Assembly (NCBI GenBank): GCA_028716365.1
Contig: JAQUPZ010000001.1
Coordinates: 1,027,393 to 1,091,392 of the forward strand
Direction: 5' to 3'
Length of the DNA stretch: 64,000 nt
DNA from: Kiritimatiellia bacterium
GTDB lineage: Bacteria > Verrucomicrobiota > Kiritimatiellia > UBA8416 > YA12-FULL-48-11
Within the stretch, counting starts at the first letter, position 1, and each line of letters begins with the position of its first letter. This document shows positions 61,621 to 64,000 of this stretch, piece after piece. A program made the translations under genes and the position numbers. The notes beneath the pieces were generated by a model that worked only from the letters and a program-made list of their open reading frames with translations, ran no database searches and was not told the DNA's origin.

Positions 61621-61689
61621 TTCTGCAATATAGCTGTGTATTCTGTAGTGCGCACACGTTGGAGATCAAAAAGAAGAAAGATTTTGCCA

Positions 61690-61836
61690 GTGAAGCTCTG
61701 CGGGGTGAAATCCGCAGTTTCTTAAAGGAATCCGCTGTCTTGTCCGCCGACCTGTCCGCCATAGCTTCTTGAGCGACGGCGGAATTTCTGAAGAAGGAGG
61801 AAGCCCAGACTTTCCCAAAGGAGGTGTAAAATACAC
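61690..61836. repeat. Dispersed palindromic repeat in a gene-free stretch
   Basis: The stretch 61627-62012 (386 bases) holds no gene I accept. It contains hairpins CTGCGG/CCGCAG (61698-61703/61712-61717), TCCGCC/GGCGGA (61755-61760/61778-61783) and GTGTA/TACAC (61824-61828/61832-61836). The 22 bases 61763-61784 match 11869-11890 on the opposite strand with one mismatch, linking this element to the palindrome cluster near 11.9 kb. A frame of 61-92 codons across it is not considered a gene. Confidence 0.6.
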
Positions 61837-62012
61837 TATCGAGGTTATGGCCGTCGTTTTGGCCTGCATATATCATGAGAAACAATAGATGTTCCGGGTA
61901 AGAAGTTATGGATAAATTCGCTACAGATAGAATGCGATACTGAAATGGGCATACGTTATTGCGGATAGGAGTCTAGAGCCGTCTGTTTTGATACAAACCT
62001 GACGCGCTAAAC

Positions 62013-62588
62013 TTATTGGACGTAGATGGTTCCGCCCTCAAAGGTTGTGGTTTGTTTTGGTGCCAACCTGCCACGCTTGTCAAGTGCTTCAACTATTGTT
62101 GTTGTCGAACCATCGGGATGTATAGTTGCAGTAGTTCGGTTGACAATCTGCATTACGCCGTTTGTACCGCGTGACTGTACTGTTGTCACTGTTCCGTTGG
62201 GGATTTTTTGTACAGTTGTAATCGACGTTGTGATAAGATAAGATTGTCCAGGTAATAGACTTTCAATTATTGTGGCTCTACCTCCGAGTGTGTCCACAGT
62301 TTCCGTCGTCCGGCTGGTTAAAACCAGTTTGCCAGTCTTATCCTTTGTTTTGGTTTCTATACACGTCTGCGTGATATTGATGCTTGTTGTTTTAATGGTA
62401 TTTACTGCATTAACGTCGCCATTATCATCATGGCTCTGAGTTTCTGTGGTTTTGATAACAGCATGTTTCTTCAGCCAATCTTCTTCTTCGGCGGCGGAAA
62501 CAGCTGTTACAACGGTCTGACCAAGAAGAAAGACAACAAGAAGTATTTTAATAATTACTTCTGATTTCATATCTGACTTACTGTTCAT
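62013..62588 (-). CDS. Secreted Thr/Val-rich protein, divergent third member
   Basis: A 191-residue protein. The signal peptide (IIKILLVVFLLGQTVVTAVSAAEE) is followed by the same EDWL-KHAV opening, Thr-rich strands and the family signature VDTLGGRATIIESLLPG. An additional C-terminal stretch (STTTIVEALDKRGRLAPKQTTTFEGG) extends beyond copies 1 and 2. AAGGAGGA lies 12 bases before ATG 62588; ATG 62570 is also possible. It has a sigma-54 promoter and faces the FHA activator gene across 248 bases. Confidence 0.75.
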   Translation of the reverse strand: MNSKSDMKSEVIIKILLVVFLLGQTVVTAVSAAEEEDWLKKHAVIKTTETQSHDDNGDVNAVNTIKTTSINITQTCIETKTKDKTGKLVLTSRTTETVDTLGGRATIIESLLPGQSYLITTSITTVQKIPNGTVTTVQSRGTNGVMQIVNRTTATIHPDGSTTTIVEALDKRGRLAPKQTTTFEGGTIYVQ

Positions 62589-62623
62589 TTCTTCTTCTTG
62601 TCCTCCTTATGTGGAAAAACTGT

Positions 62624-62639
62624 TGCAGAATCCATGCCA
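62624..62639 (-). promoter_or_regulatory. Sigma-54 (-24/-12) promoter of the third secreted protein
   Basis: Minus strand TGGCATGGATTCTGCA: GG and GC exactly ten bases apart, -24 box TGGCA and -12 box CTGCA. The predicted start site is about 25 bases before ATG 62588, with AAGGAGGA (62601-62608) in between. Confidence 0.75.
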
Positions 62640-62749
62640 TCAACTTTTAAAGTGGATAATCACACAGTAAGGTATTATCTGTAACATGCTGATAAACAAT
62701 GATTTCAGGCGGCTAATTCTATTAAAAAGTGTTTTTTTCGATTTCTTAC

Positions 62750-62778
62750 TTGTGTACATAAGTGCACACATTTATAAA
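62750..62778 (+). promoter_or_regulatory. Predicted sigma-70 promoter of the FHA activator gene
   Basis: TTGTGT (62750-62755), a 17-base spacer and TATAAA (62773-62778), about 58 bases before ATG 62837. The -35 coincides with one 18-mer and the start region with another, so a protein bound there would block it. Confidence 0.5.
62751..62768. promoter_or_regulatory. Candidate activator-binding site (18-mer), copy 3
   Basis: TGTGTACATAAGTGCACA, 112 bases upstream of the -24 box of the third secreted gene. It also overlaps the -35 of the predicted promoter of the divergent FHA activator gene. Confidence 0.6.
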
Positions 62779-62785
62779 TTACGAG

Positions 62786-62803
62786 TGTATTCATTTGTAC
62801 ACA
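62786..62803. promoter_or_regulatory. Second, weaker 18-mer near the FHA activator start
   Basis: TGTATTCATTTGTACACA, 35 bases beyond copy 3. The right half is the reverse complement of TGTGTACAA and matches the site half, while the left half is weaker. It covers the expected transcription start region of the activator gene. Confidence 0.4.
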
Positions 62804-62836
62804 GTGGATCGAAGGGGCAAGAAGAAGGTGTCTGAT

Positions 62837-64000
62837 ATGGAAAATGATCGAAGAGTTAAGAAAATAGATGGGCCTACTCTTGTAATTTCAGCAGACAAGA
62901 CCCGTAATGCCATACTTGTCCAGAAATCAAAACTGCTTGCCATAAGTGGTCCGCTTCAAGGCAAGGAATTCATGGTAGACAAAAATGTTTACACAATCGG
63001 GAGTGGACCTAACAATAACCTTGTTCTTGAGGATTCAACAATTTCCCGTCGTCATTGCGAGATTCAACTTGGACCGGAAGGATATGTAATAAGGGACCTC
63101 GGTAGTACTAACGGTACGGTTGTCCAAGGTGTCAAGGTATCAGAGGCTTATCTCAACCAGAGCACCGAAATCCAGCTTGGGAAGACCAAGGTTGTTTTCT
63201 GCCCGCTAAAAGAGGCGATGGAATATACGCTGAGTCAAAACGAATCCTTTGGCCGTCTTTTGGGGAAAAGTGTGTCGATGAGAAGGGTTTTTCATGTTGC
63301 AGAAACGTATGCCCCGACCGATGCAACCATCCTGATTGAAGGTGATACCGGTACGGGAAAAGAAGTATTGGCCGAAGAGATACATAAGCACAGCACGAGA
63401 AAAGATAAACCGTTTATTGTAATTGACTGTGCATCGCTGGCAAAGGAATTGATTGAGAGTGAACTGTTCGGACACACAAAAGGTTCTTTTACCGGTGCGA
63501 ATATCGACCGAACAGGTGCTTTTGAATATGCCGACGGTGGTACTGTTTTCCTGGATGAGATTGGCGACCTGAGCGGGGAATTACAGCCAAAACTTCTTCG
63601 TGTTCTTGAAAAGAAAGAAATCAGGAAGGTTGGCAGTAACAAACTAAGGAATATTGATGTGCGAATTATTTCTGCCACCAACAGGAAACTTGAATCCGAA
63701 GTTAACGCGGGACGGTTCAGGGAGGACCTCTATTTCCGTCTTTCCGTGGTTAATATAGACTTGGCTCCTCTTCGTAACAGGAAGGATGATATTCCCATGC
63801 TGGCAAAGCATTTCATGAAGGAGTTCTTTGGCAGCGATGCAATGGACCAAATTGCCGATTTTGAAAAGACAATGGAAGCCTTCAAAACCCACGATTGGCC
63901 TGGAAATGTGCGTGAACTCAGAAACCTGATTGAAATGGCTTCTTATAACAAACAGCGGCCCATCAACCTGAGTTCATTTCTATACCTTGGGAAGATGAAG
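62837..64000 (+). CDS. FHA-domain sigma-54-dependent transcriptional activator (3' truncated by window edge)
   Basis: The frame is open from ATG 62837 (AAGGTG six bases upstream) to the window end, 388 codons. Residues about 33-122 form an FHA phosphothreonine-binding domain, with IGSGPNNNLVLEDSTISRRHCEI and DLGSTNGT. Residues about 138-388 are the AAA+ domain: Walker A GDTGTGKE (169-176), GSFTGA (216-221, the GAFTGA loop with Ser for Ala), Walker B TVFLDEIG and WPGNVREL. The DNA-binding domain must lie beyond the window. Unlike NtrC it has no receiver, so its input is probably a threonine-phosphorylated protein. It is divergent from the third secreted gene and is the likely regulator of all three. 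Confidence 0.93.
   Translation, partial: MENDRRVKKIDGPTLVISADKTRNAILVQKSKLLAISGPLQGKEFMVDKNVYTIGSGPNNNLVLEDSTISRRHCEIQLGPEGYVIRDLGSTNGTVVQGVKVSEAYLNQSTEIQLGKTKVVFCPLKEAMEYTLSQNESFGRLLGKSVSMRRVFHVAETYAPTDATILIEGDTGTGKEVLAEEIHKHSTRKDKPFIVIDCASLAKELIESELFGHTKGSFTGANIDRTGAFEYADGGTVFLDEIGDLSGELQPKLLRVLEKKEIRKVGSNKLRNIDVRIISATNRKLESEVNAGRFREDLYFRLSVVNIDLAPLRNRKDDIPMLAKHFMKEFFGSDAMDQIADFEKTMEAFKTHDWPGNVRELRNLIEMASYNKQRPINLSSFLYLGKMK

Larger units (their letters stand above)
59048..61626. repeat. Direct duplication of about 680 bp, offset 1898 bp
   Basis: The blocks about 59048-59728 and 60946-61626 align base for base over gene, leader, sigma-54 promoter and upstream 18-mer with only scattered differences, mostly near the 3' end of the gene and in the far upstream part. 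The interval between the copies holds the beta-lactamase-like gene. Confidence 0.9.

Noticed and set aside
61610..61885. Minus-strand frames of 67-91 codons between the secreted-protein genes
   Set aside because: They run across the dispersed palindromic repeat and share its sequence, with no ribosome-binding site.

Overview
The window is a gene-dense, moderate-GC bacterial chromosome segment, mostly housekeeping genes in short operons on both strands. It points to an anaerobic or facultative, Gram-negative-type bacterium. The signs are an RNase Y/YmdB pair, a Tat component, a lipoprotein of the MEMO family, sigma-54 activators, a corrinoid protein, a B12-type radical SAM protein and a glycine cleavage system with split P-protein. 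A small protein at 49316-49810 resembles one I remember from Verrucomicrobia-type genomes, and the GYF_2 modules and dispersed GC-rich palindromes also fit. I therefore lean towards the PVC superphylum (Verrucomicrobiota, Kiritimatiellota, Lentisphaerota or Omnitrophota). That placement is inference from gene content, not a measured result.

Layout. 1-8.4 kb: rarA (5' truncated), formyl-THF cyclo-ligase, rny, ymdB-like, xseA, xseB, a VanZ-like gene and an orphan pair of oligopeptide-transport ATPases. 8.4-12 kb: hypothetical proteins, dCMP deaminase and a DUF401 membrane protein, with several palindromic or low-complexity repeats. 12-17.6 kb: radical SAM plus FAD oxidase, an ExeA-like ATPase with an HTH partner, and a CBS protein. 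17.6-24 kb: phosphofructokinase, then a histidine phosphatase-gcvT-gcvH-gcvPA-gcvPB operon. 24-28 kb: a PurF-like protein without its nucleophilic Cys, a ferredoxin and ruvAB. 28-33 kb: dnaK, groES, groEL, terminator, rpoZ, smpB, tatA. 33-39.7 kb: a cofactor cluster pdxJ-acpS-nnr, then degenerate HAD protein-thiC-mazG. 39.6-47.4 kb: one 2570-residue coiled-coil protein with GYF_2 modules at both ends. 47.5-58.9 kb: MEMO lipoprotein, hypotheticals, a HAD phosphatase, an NtrC-type regulator, proC, acyl-CoA dehydrogenase, a corrinoid protein facing a PocR/AraC regulator, tRNA-His, hflX and rsmI.

The most unusual part is the right end (59.0-64 kb). Three related secreted Thr-rich proteins, two of them a recent 0.68-kb duplication flanking a beta-lactamase-like serine hydrolase, each have a well-formed sigma-54 -24/-12 promoter. 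About 100-115 bp upstream of each promoter is a copy of the same near-palindromic 18-mer. The third promoter region has a second, weaker copy and is shared with a divergent gene for an FHA-domain sigma-54 activator. That gene's own predicted sigma-70 promoter overlaps the 18-mer. This reads as a self-contained regulon: FHA activator, its binding sites, and the secreted proteins it would switch on, with probable negative autoregulation.

All positions and motifs were read by eye. No database search was run.
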